Made by a program: the position numbers and the translations under genes
Source: Chloroflexota bacterium
Lineage (GTDB): Bacteria; Chloroflexota; Dehalococcoidia; Tepidiformales; Tepidiformaceae
DNA: 7,101 nt
Reading direction: 5' to 3'
NCBI GenBank assembly: GCA_025350285.1
Contig: JANXYE010000155.1
Location: 1-7,101 of the forward strand
The notes under the pieces: generated by a model
The model's input: the letters and a program-made list of their open reading frames with translations, nothing else
Database searches by the model: none
Told to the model about the DNA's origin: nothing
Part shown: positions 7,029 to 7,101 of the stretch, one piece after another
Layout: every line of letters starts with the position of its first letter
How positions within the stretch are numbered: position 1 is the stretch's first letter

Positions 7029-7101
7029 TTAGCCCAGCAACGAATCGACGAATTCACGGGCGTCGAACGGGGCCAGGTCGCCGACCTTTTCGCCGGTGCC
7101 G
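7029..7101 (-). CDS. ftsY: FtsY-like signal recognition particle receptor, C-terminal end (partial)
   Basis: Only the last 23 codons and the TAA stop (7031-7029) are inside the window; the gene enters from the right edge. The peptide GTGEKVGDLAPFDAREFVDS, followed by LLG and the stop, matches the characteristic end of FtsY. In that family a G-x-GE-x-x-x-DL-x-PF segment follows the GTPase core and the protein ends soon after an acidic FV-x-x-L helix. FtsY is the GTPase that receives SRP-ribosome complexes at the inner face of the membrane. The related GTPase Ffh ends differently, with a methionine-rich domain, and FlhF lacks this ending. The assignment rests on a short piece, but the motif and its distance from the stop are specific. 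Confidence 0.8.
   Translation of the reverse strand, partial: GTGEKVGDLAPFDAREFVDSLLG

Noticed and set aside
6256..7032. Plus-strand open frame of 258 codons across tag
   Set aside because: It covers the strongly conserved Tag gene in antisense and runs into the ftsY stop. Its composition is typical of a high-GC shadow frame.
1..7101. Hidden mobile element, CRISPR array, tRNA, or a novel defence island
   Set aside because: No repeated spacer pattern, transposase motif, flanking target duplication or tRNA-like fold was seen. Base composition is uniform and all genes are ordinary repair or housekeeping families. YhaO-YhaN resembles some ATPase-nuclease defence pairs only at the level of the shared Mre11/Rad50 fold.

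Overview
This is a high-GC bacterial window carrying DNA-repair genes, with the tail of a protein-targeting gene at the right edge. Codon third positions are strongly G/C-biased and starts include GTG. The phylum cannot be fixed from sequence alone. A high-GC lineage such as Chloroflexota or Planctomycetota would fit, but this is a weak guess. I see no phage, transposon, CRISPR or tRNA signature.

Layout, left to right: (1) Positions 1-1689, minus strand: a 563-codon open frame that runs off the left edge. It resembles the N-terminal, helicase-like half of an AddB-type nuclease subunit. (2) Positions 1690-1848: a divergent regulatory gap with an 11-bp inverted repeat, a plausible promoter on each side, and a strong Shine-Dalgarno for the leftward gene. 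(3) Positions 1849-3117 and 3114-6269, plus strand: a translationally coupled pair. The first is an SbcD/Mre11-like calcineurin-fold exonuclease of the YhaO type. The second is a Rad50/SbcC-like ABC ATPase of the YhaN type with a membrane hairpin in the middle of its coiled coil. (4) Positions 6280-6882, minus strand: DNA-3-methyladenine glycosylase I (Tag), convergent with yhaN and separated from it by 10 bp. (5) Positions 6883-7028: a 146-bp spacer with a 15-bp palindrome next to the tag start and a weak promoter. (6) Positions 7029-7101, minus strand: the last 23 codons of an FtsY-like SRP receptor.

The first three proteins all relate to processing of DNA ends: an AddB-like subunit normally works with AddA in resecting double-strand breaks, and a YhaO-YhaN pair is the Mre11-Rad50-like nuclease/ATPase complex. 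Tag removes 3-methyladenine and starts base-excision repair. The operon partners of the AddB-like gene and of ftsY lie outside the window. No wholly new system is evident. The points most worth a second look are the shared operator-like repeat between the two end-processing loci, the AddB-like protein lacking a Walker A motif, and the membrane hairpin placed where Rad50 carries its zinc hook.
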